From the NCBI RefSeq assembly GCF_030519355.1, contig NZ_JAUMKC010000011.1:122900-186899 (forward strand): a stretch of DNA of 64,000 nt, in the 5' to 3' direction. This document shows positions 8,955 to 18,227 of the stretch, piece by piece. Positions within the stretch are counted from its first letter, which is position 1. Each line of letters starts with the position of its first letter. The translations under genes were made by a program, and so were the position numbers. Below the pieces are notes generated by a model. That model had not been told where the DNA came from. It searched no databases and worked only from the letters and a program-made list of their open reading frames with translations. This DNA is from Mucilaginibacter sp. L3T2-6 (GTDB taxonomy: Bacteria; Bacteroidota; Bacteroidia; Sphingobacteriales; Sphingobacteriaceae).

Positions 8955-9845
8955 ATGATAAAAAAAGGGCTGTCAAGACTGGGTACATTCTTTTTATACC
9001 TGCTTTCGTTACTCCCCTTTTGGTTTTTATATATCATAGCCGATATCGTATTCGTGATACTTTATTATATAACCGGTTATCGTCGCAGGGTGGTGCAGGA
9101 AAATCTTCGCAATTCATTTCCCGAAAAATCCGCGCAAGAGCGAGCCTCGATTGAAAAGAAGTATTTTAAATATATGGCTGATTTGATGATGGAGACCATC
9201 AAGTCGGTAAGTATGTCGAGAAGATCCGTTGAAAAACGCATGGTTTGTACTAACCCCGAAATGGTGCAGCATTACTTTAGCCAGGGTAAAAGCATACTTG
9301 CCGCAGCCGGGCACTATTGCAACTGGGAAATGGCGTGCTTAAGCTTCGGCTTCCTTACCAACGAGAAGCGCATGATAGTTTATAAGCCACAAAGTAATGA
9401 GATATTTACCGATTTTTTTAATCGCACCCGGGCGCGTTTCGGTGCTACCATGATATCTATGAAACAGACGCTGCGTAAAATGATCGAGTTTAAAAACGTG
9501 CTCACTTTCACAGTTCTTGCATCAGACCAAACGCCAACCGCACACGAGGCGCAATATTTCACCACTTTTTTGAATCAGCCCACGGCTGTATTCCTGGGTA
9601 TTGAAAAATTAACGAAGGTGGTTAACAGTGTTGTAATATTTTACAGGATTGACCTGGTAAAAAGAGGATATTATACCTATACATTTGTTCCATTGGCCGA
9701 AGAGCCGGAGAAGACCCAACCTTATGAAATAACCGAAATGCACGTAAAATATCTTGAGGGATTAATACGCGAAAAGCCGGAGTATTGGCTATGGTCGCAC
9801 CGGCGATGGAAAGTTAAGCCTCCCGAAGGAATGAAAGTCCATTAG
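8955..9845 (+). CDS. Lipid A biosynthesis-type lysophospholipid acyltransferase (LpxL/HtrB family)
   Basis: A 296-residue protein with an N-terminal membrane segment (FFLYLLSLLPFWFLYIIADIVFVILY, written here as one segment of two halves around residues 11-37) and the acyltransferase motif GHYCNWE (His-X4-Glu, about residues 118-124). The C-terminus has the typical PEYWLWSHRRWK ending. Family members transfer a secondary acyl chain to lipid A or a related glycolipid at the inner membrane. The ATG at 8955 was chosen because the frame extends upstream into the divergent WbqC gene without coding character. Confidence 0.88.
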   Translation: MIKKGLSRLGTFFLYLLSLLPFWFLYIIADIVFVILYYITGYRRRVVQENLRNSFPEKSAQERASIEKKYFKYMADLMMETIKSVSMSRRSVEKRMVCTNPEMVQHYFSQGKSILAAAGHYCNWEMACLSFGFLTNEKRMIVYKPQSNEIFTDFFNRTRARFGATMISMKQTLRKMIEFKNVLTFTVLASDQTPTAHEAQYFTTFLNQPTAVFLGIEKLTKVVNSVVIFYRIDLVKRGYYTYTFVPLAEEPEKTQPYEITEMHVKYLEGLIREKPEYWLWSHRRWKVKPPEGMKVH

Positions 9846-9945
9846 TTCAGCGCTCTGTTTTAATGGATTAATCTATATTTACATGGCAGGAAATGAGACT
9901 ATCCGCTAATGACTATTGTACTAGTGAACAACTGAACGAATATTA

Positions 9946-10989
9946 ATGACACAAAATATACCTAAGGTAGCGATAGTTATACTTAATTGGAATGGAGTAA
10001 AGCATCTCCGCCAGTTTTTGCCGTCGGTTATGTCGTCTATTTATCCCAACCTTGATATTGTTTTGGGAGATAACGCTTCATCTGACGGCTCTGTTGAATT
10101 TATCAAAAAAGAGTACCCTTCTGTAAAAATCATCCAAAATGATGAAAATTATGGCTTTACCGGTGGCTACAATCGCGTGCTTGCCCAGGTAGAAGCAGAT
10201 TATTTTATATTGCTTAATTCAGATGTCGAAGTATCGCCCGGATGGATTCATCCGGTCATAGAGATGATGGAGGGCGATCCTCTTATTGGCGCAGCAGCGC
10301 CAAAAATACGGGCGTTTAACCAACGTACGCACTTTGAGCACGCCGGCGCCGCGGGAGGCTTTATTGACAGCTATGGCTATCCGTTTTGCCAGGGACGCAT
10401 GTTTTATGAAATAGAAGAAGATCACGGCCAATACCAGCAATCGAAAGAGGTGTTTTGGGCGACAGGCGCCGCCATGTTCATTAAGAAAAAATGCTGGCAG
10501 GAAGCCGGCGGTTTTGACGAACGCTTTTTTGCCCACATGGAAGAAATAGACTTATGCTGGCGGTTGAAAAACATGGGTTACAAGGTAATGTATTGCGCCG
10601 AATCAGAAGTCTATCACCTGGGTGGCGGTACGCTAAATACCGAGAATCCATTTAAAACTTACCTGAATTTTCGCAATAACCTGCTGTTGCTGGCCAATAA
10701 CTTGCCGTTCTGGCGCGCTACTATCGTTGTAATTATTCGCTTTTGGATGGATTTACTTGCATTGTTCCGTTTTTTAGGCGAGGGCAAGCGCAAAGATGCC
10801 TGGGCAGTAAGCAAGGCGCACCAGAATTTTTTTATCGGTTTGTTTAAAAGAAATAAAACCAAACGCCCCGAAATAACTCACCATGCCAGCCCGAACAAAA
10901 AAGGACTGTACAGGGGAAGCCTGGTTTGGGCATTCTTCGTAAAGAAGAAACACCATTTTACTGACCTGGAAGGGAAGCGTTTTTATTAA
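9946..10989 (+). CDS. Glycosyltransferase family 2
   Basis: A 347-residue GT-A fold enzyme: VAIVILNWNG near the N-terminus, NASSDGS for nucleotide binding, LLNSDVEV at about residue 90 as the acidic metal-binding motif, and FDERFFAHMEEIDLCWRLKNMGY as the acceptor-side motif. A hydrophobic stretch near residues 245-275 suggests membrane association. Such rhamnosyl/galactosyl-like transferases extend cell-surface polysaccharides. The donor and acceptor cannot be told. It follows the acyltransferase by 100 bp on the same strand. Confidence 0.88.
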   Translation: MTQNIPKVAIVILNWNGVKHLRQFLPSVMSSIYPNLDIVLGDNASSDGSVEFIKKEYPSVKIIQNDENYGFTGGYNRVLAQVEADYFILLNSDVEVSPGWIHPVIEMMEGDPLIGAAAPKIRAFNQRTHFEHAGAAGGFIDSYGYPFCQGRMFYEIEEDHGQYQQSKEVFWATGAAMFIKKKCWQEAGGFDERFFAHMEEIDLCWRLKNMGYKVMYCAESEVYHLGGGTLNTENPFKTYLNFRNNLLLLANNLPFWRATIVVIIRFWMDLLALFRFLGEGKRKDAWAVSKAHQNFFIGLFKRNKTKRPEITHHASPNKKGLYRGSLVWAFFVKKKHHFTDLEGKRFY

Positions 10990-11011
10990 TCCCTATTGAT
11001 GCCGCCAGGGT

Positions 11012-11431
11012 TCAGGCATCGAGCAGGTTTTCAACGGCCAGCCGGTACGAGTCCATTCCGAAGCCCGCGATAACGCCCCGGCAACTGGCGGCCAGCATAG
11101 AATGGTGCCTGAATTCTTCGCGCTTGTATACGTTGGATATATGGACCTCGATAACAGGCGACTTAACAGCCGCAATGGCGTCGGCAATAGCAATAGAGGT
11201 ATGGGTATATGCGCCGGCGTTAATAACTATGCCGTCGCTGCTAAAGCCCACTTCATGAATTTTATTTATAATTTCGCCCTCAACATTGCTTTGGTAGTAA
11301 CCGATCTCTATCCCCGGATAACGTTTGCGAAGATCGCTTAAGTAGCTTTCAAAATCTGTATTACCATAAATAGATTTTTCGCGGACACCGAGGAGGTTCA
11401 AGTTAGGGCCGTTTATAATTTGTATCTTCAT
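11012..11431 (-). CDS. aroQ: 3-dehydroquinate dehydratase, type II
   Basis: A 139-residue protein of type II dehydroquinase length. It shows IINGPNLNLLGVREKSIYG (N-terminal signature with catalytic Tyr), NAGAYTHTSIAIADAI and EVHISNVYKREEFRHHS, the substrate-binding and catalytic Arg/His region. It dehydrates 3-dehydroquinate to 3-dehydroshikimate in the cytoplasmic shikimate pathway. I chose the ATG at 11431, giving the usual MKIQIINGPN start. It converges on the glycosyltransferase gene and is divergent from xerD. Confidence 0.95.
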   Translation of the reverse strand: MKIQIINGPNLNLLGVREKSIYGNTDFESYLSDLRKRYPGIEIGYYQSNVEGEIINKIHEVGFSSDGIVINAGAYTHTSIAIADAIAAVKSPVIEVHISNVYKREEFRHHSMLAASCRGVIAGFGMDSYRLAVENLLDA

Positions 11432-11468
11432 CACACCAAACTTAAATAAAAACATTAAATAAAATCAA

Positions 11469-12368
11469 TTGGATTGGCGTTCGGCGATAAAAGGGTTTCA
11501 ATCGTATTTAAAGCTGGAGAGATCGCTTTCTCCAAACTCAATCGAGGCATATAGCCGGGATATTGAAAAGCTTTATCAATTTGCCGACAGGGAAGGCTTT
11601 AAGCGCAATCCTGAAAATATTGTTTTGGCCGACTTGCGTGATTTTATAGTTTGGTCAGCCAGCCTTGGAATGATCCCTTCCTCGCAGGCACGAATACTCT
11701 CCGGTATTAAGGCTTTCTATAAATATCTATTGATGGAGGACATTATTAAAAGCGATCCATCAGAATTATTGGAATCGCCTAAGATAACCAGGAAGCTGCC
11801 TGATACTTTGAGCGTAAGGGACATAAACAAATTAATTGACGCTATTGATCTTTCAAAGGTTGAAGGCTCACGCAACAAAGCTATACTTGAAGTACTTTAC
11901 GGCTGCGGCCTGCGCGTATCTGAGCTTACGGAACTGAAGATATCCAATTTATACCTTGATATTGAATTTATAAAGGTTACCGGCAAAGGCAGCAAAGAGC
12001 GGCTGGTACCCATCGGAGCCTCAGCTGTTAAGGCTTTAAAAATCTGGATGGAACACGTTCGTGTACATATTGCGGTAAAGAAAGGGGAGGAAGATATAGT
12101 GTTTTTAAACCGGCGTGGCGCACGGCTTAGCCGCGTTTATATTTTTATGCTGATAAAACAACTTGCGGAAATTGCAGGGATAAATAAAACGATCAGTCCG
12201 CATACTTTACGCCATTCTTTTGCCACCCATCTTGTAGAAGGCGGCGCCGACCTGCGTGCCGTACAGGAAATGCTTGGGCACGAAAGCATTACCACTACCG
12301 AAATTTATACACACCTGGACAGGGAATACCTGAAGGGTACGATTATACAGTTTCATCCCCGCTCATAG
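11469..12368 (+). CDS. xerD: Tyrosine recombinase XerD
   Basis: A 299-residue tyrosine recombinase of XerC/D length. The N-terminal core-binding domain (FQSYLKLERSLSPNSIEAYSRD) is followed by the catalytic domain with Arg in GCGLRVSEL (about residue 148), HTLRHSFATH (about 243-252), LGHESI and the nucleophile Tyr in EIYTHLD (about 280). Xer proteins resolve chromosome dimers at dif with FtsK. The start is TTG at 11469; no in-frame ATG is better placed. XerD is preferred over XerC from the single-gene setting; the two are hard to separate by eye. Confidence 0.88.
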   Translation: MDWRSAIKGFQSYLKLERSLSPNSIEAYSRDIEKLYQFADREGFKRNPENIVLADLRDFIVWSASLGMIPSSQARILSGIKAFYKYLLMEDIIKSDPSELLESPKITRKLPDTLSVRDINKLIDAIDLSKVEGSRNKAILEVLYGCGLRVSELTELKISNLYLDIEFIKVTGKGSKERLVPIGASAVKALKIWMEHVRVHIAVKKGEEDIVFLNRRGARLSRVYIFMLIKQLAEIAGINKTISPHTLRHSFATHLVEGGADLRAVQEMLGHESITTTEIYTHLDREYLKGTIIQFHPRS

Positions 12369-12381
12369 TTTAATCTGTCCG

Positions 12382-12418
12382 CCGTCAATCTTTAAGGCTT
12401 GTCAAAAACAATTGACGG
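12382..12418. repeat. Inverted repeat between xerD and the FAD oxidoreductase gene
   Basis: CCGTCAAT and ATTGACGG form a perfect 8-bp stem around a 21-base spacer just before the start of the next gene. No T tract follows, so a terminator is unlikely. Function unknown. Confidence 0.35.
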
Positions 12419-12441
12419 TCTTGACAGCTTTATGTAAAGCT

Positions 12442-13641
12442 ATGAACCTTTATGAGCAAACCCCGTACTGGCTGATGAAGAACGGCATTGTGTCGTCATA
12501 TCCGTCGCTCGACCGGGATTTAAATATCGACATTGCCATTATAGGAGCGGGCATAAGCGCCGCATTGATAGCCTGGAACCTGCGTAACAGCGGTTTGAAA
12601 GTCGCCGTGTTTGATCGGCGGCATGTTGGCATGGGCAGCACTGCGGCCAGTACAGCATTTTTACAATATGAAATAGATACGCCCTTAACGGAGCTTTGCA
12701 GGTTGGTTGGTGATAAAGCTGCTGTTGAAAGCTATGAACTATGCCGCAAGGCCATTTACGATATCGGTAAAATTTGCGGGGCTTTACAGCCTAAGTTTGA
12801 CTTTCACGTAGTGCCCAGCCTGCAATATGCAAGCTTTAACACACACCTGGCCAACCTGCGGCAAGAATACTTGCTGCGCAAAAGAAATAAATTTAATGTG
12901 GAATGGCTTGAAGCTAATGATATTAACAAGACTTTTGGTTTTATGGCGCCGGGAGCAATACTTAGCGCCGACGGGGGAGAAGTGGATGCTTATTTGCTTA
13001 CACATACATTGCTGAAAGACTTTGCCGAACATAATCAGGTTTATAATAATACACATATTACCCAAATAGAATATGGCAAACGGGGCGTTGGGCTATACAC
13101 TCAAAATCAGTATAAAGTACGATCAAAAAAACTGGTAATTGCATGCGGATATGAAAGTTTAAAATATGTGCCGAAAAAAATTGCCGATATACATTCCACG
13201 TATGCATTAGTATCTGAACCCCTGGAAGAAAAGTATTTCTGGCATAAAAATAGCCTGATCTGGGAAACGGCAATGCCGTATATCTATTTCCGCGTGGTAA
13301 GTGATAACCGGATCCTAGTCGGCGGACGTGACGATCCATACCATCACCCGCATATAAGGCCCTCTGTCATTAACAGGAAAACAAAACAGTTGGTAAATGC
13401 TTTCAGAAAGAAGATGACTCATATACCGCTAAAGGCCGACTTTAGCTGGGAAGGGGCATTTGCAATTACTAAAGATGGCCTGCCTTATATTGGCAAAATT
13501 CCCGAGCGGCCTCACACTTATTTCGCACTTGGATTTGGGGGTAACGGCATCACTTTTAGTGTTATAGCCGCGGAAATACTGTGTGATTTAATTCAAGGGC
13601 GGAAGAATAAAAATGCGGAATTATTTCAATTTAACCGGTAA
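12442..13641 (+). CDS. FAD-dependent amino-acid/amine oxidoreductase (DAO family)
   Basis: A 399-residue flavoprotein with the N-terminal dinucleotide-binding motif IIGAGISAALIAWNL followed by an acidic/basic end of beta-2 (VFDRRHVGMGST), and a C-terminal FAD-contact region GLPYIGKIPE and GFGGNGITFS. The family oxidises amino acids, sarcosine-like amines or glycerol phosphate; the substrate is not evident. The ATG at 12442 is preferred to an upstream TTG because it gives a normal N-terminus. The gene is 73 bp after xerD and ends against the convergent ABC transporter. Confidence 0.82.
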   Translation: MNLYEQTPYWLMKNGIVSSYPSLDRDLNIDIAIIGAGISAALIAWNLRNSGLKVAVFDRRHVGMGSTAASTAFLQYEIDTPLTELCRLVGDKAAVESYELCRKAIYDIGKICGALQPKFDFHVVPSLQYASFNTHLANLRQEYLLRKRNKFNVEWLEANDINKTFGFMAPGAILSADGGEVDAYLLTHTLLKDFAEHNQVYNNTHITQIEYGKRGVGLYTQNQYKVRSKKLVIACGYESLKYVPKKIADIHSTYALVSEPLEEKYFWHKNSLIWETAMPYIYFRVVSDNRILVGGRDDPYHHPHIRPSVINRKTKQLVNAFRKKMTHIPLKADFSWEGAFAITKDGLPYIGKIPERPHTYFALGFGGNGITFSVIAAEILCDLIQGRKNKNAELFQFNR

Positions 13642-13692
13642 ACTGGAGGTGGTTAGATAATGCCTATGATACTGGCAAACCTTTGCCAATAT

Positions 13693-15516
13693 TTAATTCG
13701 CCTCGTATTGCAAAGTACTTAAATACCTGTACAATCCATTCTGATTATTGATCAGTTCCAGGTGGTTTCCCGATTCGATGATTTTGCCTTTTTCTAATAC
13801 GATGATATTATCTGCCTCGCGGACAGTGGACAAGCGGTGCGCTATAATGATGGATGTCCGGCCTTCCATCAGCTCTTCTAAAGCTTCCTGTACCAAACGC
13901 TCTGATCCGGAATCCAGGGATGAGGTAGCCTCGTCCAATATCAATATCGCAGGATTTTTAAGCAGGGCTCTCGCAATGGCGATCCGCTGCCGCTGACCGC
14001 CGGAAAGCTTTACGCCACGCTCGCCGACTACTGTATCATAGCCTTCGGGGAACGACATGACAAACTGGTGGGCATTGGCCCGCTGTGCTGCTTTGATGAT
14101 TTCATCTTCAGAAGCGGTGAGTTTGCCATAGGCAATGTTCTCACGAATAGTTCCCCCAAACAGAATCACATCCTGTGGAACAATAGCCACCTGATTGCGA
14201 ATATCAGTTAATGTATACGCGGATGCCGGCTTACCATCAAAAAATATTTCGCCTGCCTGAGGATGATAGAACTGTAAAATGACCGCGGCCATTGTAGATT
14301 TACCCGAACCGCTCGGGCCTACAATGGCAATCCGTTGTCCGGCCTCGGCATTAAAGGAAATGTTGTTCAGCACGGTAACTTCCGGACGGGAAGGATAGGC
14401 GAACTCAATATTACTGAAAGCCAGATTGCCGTTTATTTTTTGCTGGATGTTGTTAAGCGGATTTAAGGAAATATCTTCGCCCTGCTCGTCAAGAATTTCG
14501 AGGACACGCTCACTGGCGCCCACGGCCTTTTGAACATTGGCGAAAAGATCGGGAAAACTGCCCATAGCGCTGCCTACAAATGTGGCATAAAGGGCAAATT
14601 GAAACAATTCGCCTACTTTTAATTCACCGTGGCTCACCAGAATACAGCCGTAGCCTACAATTGCCACTATTGACCCGAATAGACAAAATACAATAAAGGA
14701 AACAAATATGCCTCGGTACTTAGCGCCCCTGATCGCAATATTTGCTACTTCCCGGATGTTCTTTCCGTATCGGCCTGCCTCAAAGGCTTCGTTTACAAAT
14801 GCCTTTACATTAGCAATGCCTTGCAAGGTTTCTTCGATAACAGTGTTTGATTCAGCCAGTTTGTCTTGCGCCTCGCGTGACAGCTTACGAATAAACCTGC
14901 CAAAAAATATACCGAACACAATAAGCGGCGGCAGCATCAGGAGCAATGCAATAGCCAGCTTTACAGATATAATGGCCATAAAAGTAACACCGCCAATCAT
15001 TAGCACCGTCTGCCGGATAAGCTCTGCAATGGTGGTAGTGATAGTATCCTGTATTTGGGATAGGTCGGCAGAAATGCGGCTGTTTAACTCACCCACGCGA
15101 CGGTTGCCGAAAAAGTTCATCGGCAGTGTAATCAGCTTAAAATAGGTGTCCCGCCGGATATCTGCTAATGAACGTTCAGCAACGTTAACAAACCATAATA
15201 TCCTGAAAAATGATACGAACGCCTGGACAAATAAAACGATACCAGCCAATGTAAGAATACCGGATATTGAGTCGGGCAACCATCCTTTGCCTTGTTTTCC
15301 CTGCGCAGTGTCTATAAGCCCGCCGATAAATGATGGAAATGCCAGACCAACAAGGCTTGATAAAAAGAGAAAAAATAAGGCCGCTATAAATTTGCCGCGG
15401 TAGGGTCTGATATAGGCCAGCAGCCGGGTTACCTTATGAAGTGTTTGTTTGTTGAGTTTAGCTTTAGGAAGTTCCGCTTCAGGGGCGTTACTGCTGTTTA
15501 ATCGTCGTCTTGCCAT
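13693..15516 (-). CDS. ABC exporter, fused permease/ATPase (MsbA/BmrA-like)
   Basis: A 607-residue half-transporter. An N-terminal six-helix membrane domain covers about residues 35-330. The nucleotide-binding domain has Walker A GPSGSGKST (about 400), signature LSGGQRQRIA, Walker B ILILDEATSSLD and the switch His in IIAHRLSTV. It should dimerise in the inner membrane and export a lipid or drug-like substrate. MsbA-type lipid A flipping is possible, but length and motifs do not distinguish it from multidrug exporters. Confidence 0.9.
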   Translation of the reverse strand: MARRRLNSSNAPEAELPKAKLNKQTLHKVTRLLAYIRPYRGKFIAALFFLFLSSLVGLAFPSFIGGLIDTAQGKQGKGWLPDSISGILTLAGIVLFVQAFVSFFRILWFVNVAERSLADIRRDTYFKLITLPMNFFGNRRVGELNSRISADLSQIQDTITTTIAELIRQTVLMIGGVTFMAIISVKLAIALLLMLPPLIVFGIFFGRFIRKLSREAQDKLAESNTVIEETLQGIANVKAFVNEAFEAGRYGKNIREVANIAIRGAKYRGIFVSFIVFCLFGSIVAIVGYGCILVSHGELKVGELFQFALYATFVGSAMGSFPDLFANVQKAVGASERVLEILDEQGEDISLNPLNNIQQKINGNLAFSNIEFAYPSRPEVTVLNNISFNAEAGQRIAIVGPSGSGKSTMAAVILQFYHPQAGEIFFDGKPASAYTLTDIRNQVAIVPQDVILFGGTIRENIAYGKLTASEDEIIKAAQRANAHQFVMSFPEGYDTVVGERGVKLSGGQRQRIAIARALLKNPAILILDEATSSLDSGSERLVQEALEELMEGRTSIIIAHRLSTVREADNIIVLEKGKIIESGNHLELINNQNGLYRYLSTLQYEAN

Positions 15517-15617
15517 TTAATTTACCTGTTACATCTATACGACGATTGATACGGGAAAAGATTTTAAAGGGCACAATTTATTTAAAGACCTGATGATTAA
15601 TTTTAGCGCGCGAATGG

Positions 15618-16181
15618 TTATTTCCTGCGCCTGCTGGCCGTAGTCCCTTTTTTACCCGTAGCCGTCAAGCGTTTTCGGGGCCTGAAGAGCATCCAACCAA
15701 TAATGACTACGCAAATGCCGATAATGACCAGCATCAATGTATTTCTGGTTTTCTCATGCTCCATTTCTTCTTTATCAGCACGTCGGCGCAGGGCATCCAT
15801 TTGGGCACGCAGAGTGTTAATGGTGGTCATGTAGCCGAGGTTGCTGCTTTCAGCTTCTTTCGATTTAGTTTGAACCTGCTTTTGCTGAAAGGTGCGGAAT
15901 TCGAGCAGAATTTTTAATTCTTTGTAGATGTTGTTATCTGTTTTAACAATATCCATCAATATATCATTGGAGCGGCGGATATCCTTTTTGGTTTGAAATC
16001 CGAAGATACCTGTATGTTTGGAAAGGCTTTCGTCATACAAACCGAACTTTTTGGTACGTTCTGCCAGCATGGCATTTATTTTTTTGCGTTGCTGCTGGTA
16101 AGCGATAGAATCAGACTTAAATTGAGCTGATACATTAAATGTTAAGCCTGTTGTAATAATAAATACAATAAGCCTTTTCAT
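15618..16181 (-). CDS. Secreted or periplasmic coiled-coil protein with C-terminal membrane anchor
   Basis: A 187-residue protein I do not recognise by name. It has a signal peptide (MKRLIVFIITTGLTFNVSAQ), a long charged helical region (about residues 25-145) with coiled-coil-like Lys/Glu/Gln content, one membrane segment (TLMLVIIGICVVIIGWMLF, about 147-166) and a basic tail (RKRLTATGKKG...RRK). Its ATG overlaps the stop of the upstream SAM hydroxide adenosyltransferase gene by one base, so the two are co-translated neighbours. Confidence 0.7.
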   Translation of the reverse strand: MKRLIVFIITTGLTFNVSAQFKSDSIAYQQQRKKINAMLAERTKKFGLYDESLSKHTGIFGFQTKKDIRRSNDILMDIVKTDNNIYKELKILLEFRTFQQKQVQTKSKEAESSNLGYMTTINTLRAQMDALRRRADKEEMEHEKTRNTLMLVIIGICVVIIGWMLFRPRKRLTATGKKGTTASRRRK

Positions 16182-16960
16182 CAGTCTTCAAAATCAATAA
16201 TTACGCTATCTCCCAGGTTCAGGCCGAGCAGCCCTGCAGCGTTGCCTTTATTAATGGCAATTTCGAGATGGTCGCTTATACCAAACAGGCATAGTTTCTC
16301 GCCTTCCGGTACTTCATTATAATGCCAGCTTAGCTGGTTTATGGTTTCGTTACGTTTGAACGAGAGTGTAAAACGGCGGTTTTGCTGCACCTTGTTGAAA
16401 AACTCTTTGGTGATATTGGTGATTACATTCTGAAACGAGTCGATATATATTACTACACCCTTTATAAGATTCTTTTCCAACACAGGTTGCAGGGTCATCT
16501 TTTTATCGATATCAGTAACCGGCAACCCGATTTCTGCAAGCGTACCCCCTTGCGCCAGGTGACAGGCTGCTTTAACAAATATGTCGGCCAACGGAAAGTG
16601 GAGGAACTTTAAATCCTGCATGATATTGATTTCAACAATCTCATCGGGCTCTTTATCAAACATCAATGAGAAAATGCCGTTATCGGCTCCTACAAAATAG
16701 TGGTTCCGGTATTTTATGGCGAGGTAACGCGTCTCGGTATTAAATACAGTATCGATACCGATAAGGTGCACTGTGGCTTCAGGAAAATAATGAAAACTGT
16801 TTTTTAGGATAAAGGCAGCCTGCTGTATATTGTAGGCTGCGACACTGTTAGTGATATCAACAATGTTTACTGTCGGCAACAACTTTAATATACTTCCTTT
16901 AAGGGCCGCCTGGTAGATGTCTTTGTCGCCCAAATCGGTAGTTAAAGTTATTATTGCCAT
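16181..16960 (-). CDS. SAM hydroxide adenosyltransferase family protein (DUF62)
   Basis: A 259-residue protein with the DUF62 pattern: ITLTTDLGDKDIYQAALKG at the N-terminus, VDITNSVAAYNIQQAAFIL and a VGADNGIFS motif, followed by a C-terminal beta domain. Characterised relatives (SAM hydroxide adenosyltransferases) convert S-adenosylmethionine and water to adenosine and methionine; chlorinase and fluorinase enzymes belong to the same superfamily. It is divergent from phoH, with 177 bp between them in which I see no clear element. Its physiological role is unclear. Confidence 0.85.
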   Translation of the reverse strand: MAIITLTTDLGDKDIYQAALKGSILKLLPTVNIVDITNSVAAYNIQQAAFILKNSFHYFPEATVHLIGIDTVFNTETRYLAIKYRNHYFVGADNGIFSLMFDKEPDEIVEINIMQDLKFLHFPLADIFVKAACHLAQGGTLAEIGLPVTDIDKKMTLQPVLEKNLIKGVVIYIDSFQNVITNITKEFFNKVQQNRRFTLSFKRNETINQLSWHYNEVPEGEKLCLFGISDHLEIAINKGNAAGLLGLNLGDSVIIDFED

Positions 16961-17137
16961 TAATTTTTTAAATATTTATCGCTAATCTTGTACTTGCAAA
17001 TGTGAACGGATTTGACAGCAGAAAAGTTGGATTTTAAGAGAAAATATCTCTTACCTAACGTCTCATTTCTCAGATCTAAATCGCTACAAATATTCAATTT
17101 TAATTCATAAAAACCGGCAACTAAAAATCAATTTGTA

Positions 17138-18094
17138 TTGAACGAACTTAAATTATCGATTGACCAAATCAATCCGGCTGTATTGTGGGGGCCGAATAAT
17201 GATCATTTCGAAATCATTAAAAAACAATATCCTAAGTTAAAGATTGTAGCCCGCGGCAGCGAGGTGAAAGTGCTGGGCGACGATACAGAGCTAAACACAT
17301 TCCAGGAAAAATTTCAGCACCTGCTTCAGCATGTTGAAAAATACGAGAATTTGAATATTACCGACCTCGAACGTATTCTTGGTTCTAAAATAGATATGCC
17401 TAAAACTGACCTGGCAGGTGATAAATTTGCCAGCGGGGAGGTTATTGTTTTTGGCCCGAATGGTGTGATGGTAAAGGCCAGGACTGCCAACCAGCGAAAA
17501 ATGGTAGAGGGAATTGGCCGCAGCGATATTCTTTTTGCAATAGGCCCTGCCGGCACAGGTAAAACCTATACAGCGGTTGCACTGGCAGTGAGAGCGCTGA
17601 AAAATAAAGATATCAAACGTATCATATTAACCCGCCCGGCGGTTGAGGCGGGGGAGAACCTCGGCTTTTTACCCGGCGATTTGAAAGAGAAGATCGATCC
17701 ATATCTCCGTCCTCTTTATGACGCGCTGGACGATATGATACCGGCAGAAAAGCTGAAGGTTTACCTGGAAAACCGCACGATAGAGATTGCACCCCTGGCC
17801 TTTATGCGCGGGCGTACTTTGGATAATTGTTTTGTGATACTTGATGAAGCCCAGAACGCTACAGACATGCAATTAAAGATGTTCCTGACTCGTATGGGTC
17901 CTTCGGCCAAGTTTATTGTTACCGGCGACGTGACTCAGATAGACTTACCCAAAAAACAACAATCCGGTCTGCATACGGCTTTGCGCATACTAACAGATAT
18001 CAATGGAATTGAAATTGTTTATCTTAGCGGCGAAGATGTGGTACGGCATAAATTAGTGCGTAAAATACTTGCTGCCTACGGGGATATACAGTAG
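17138..18094 (+). CDS. PhoH family ATPase
   Basis: A 318-residue protein with a KH-like N-terminus and a P-loop: Walker A GPAGTGKTYTAVA (about residues 135-147), Walker B with DEAQNATDMQLKMFLTRMG (about 234-252) and GDVTQIDLP. PhoH/YbeZ proteins are RNA-associated ATPases that work with YbeY in RNA metabolism. The start codon is TTG at 17138, which gives the common NELKLSID-type N-terminus. It is followed by a paired heptamer array and purC. Confidence 0.92.
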   Translation: MNELKLSIDQINPAVLWGPNNDHFEIIKKQYPKLKIVARGSEVKVLGDDTELNTFQEKFQHLLQHVEKYENLNITDLERILGSKIDMPKTDLAGDKFASGEVIVFGPNGVMVKARTANQRKMVEGIGRSDILFAIGPAGTGKTYTAVALAVRALKNKDIKRIILTRPAVEAGENLGFLPGDLKEKIDPYLRPLYDALDDMIPAEKLKVYLENRTIEIAPLAFMRGRTLDNCFVILDEAQNATDMQLKMFLTRMGPSAKFIVTGDVTQIDLPKKQQSGLHTALRILTDINGIEIVYLSGEDVVRHKLVRKILAAYGDIQ

Positions 18095-18100
18095 GGAAGG

Positions 18101-18226
18101 GTTCATAGTTCATGGTTAGTGGTTCATGGCCATTTCTGTGAATTATGGATTTGATTAATTATTGATATGAGGAAAACTGACTGATAGTTTACTATGAGCT
18201 ATTAGTTATGAACCATGAACTAATAA
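18101..18226. repeat. Paired inverted heptamer arrays (phoH-purC intergenic)
   Basis: The left array has four consecutive 7-bp units: GTTCATA, GTTCATG, GTTAGTG, GTTCATG (18101-18128). The right array has five units of inverted type: CTATGAG, CTATTAG, TTATGAA, CCATGAA, CTAATAA (18192-18226). TAGTTCATGGTT at 18106 and AACCATGAACTA at 18211 can form a 12-bp stem. The right array runs up to the base before CATG of the purC start, so it occupies the purC ribosome-binding region. Confidence 0.7.
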
Positions 18227-18227
18227 C

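Noticed and set aside
11469..12368. Tyrosine recombinase as sign of an integrative element
   Set aside because: Its length and neighbourhood are those of chromosomal XerD; no attachment-site repeats, mobilisation or phage genes are nearby.
12382..12418. Inverted repeat after xerD as terminator
   Set aside because: The loop is 21 bases and no T tract follows, so a terminator call is not supported; listed only as a repeat.
13672..13686. Short palindrome GGCAAACCTTTGCC between FAD oxidoreductase and ABC exporter
   Set aside because: The stem leaves almost no loop and no T tract follows; too weak to call a terminator.
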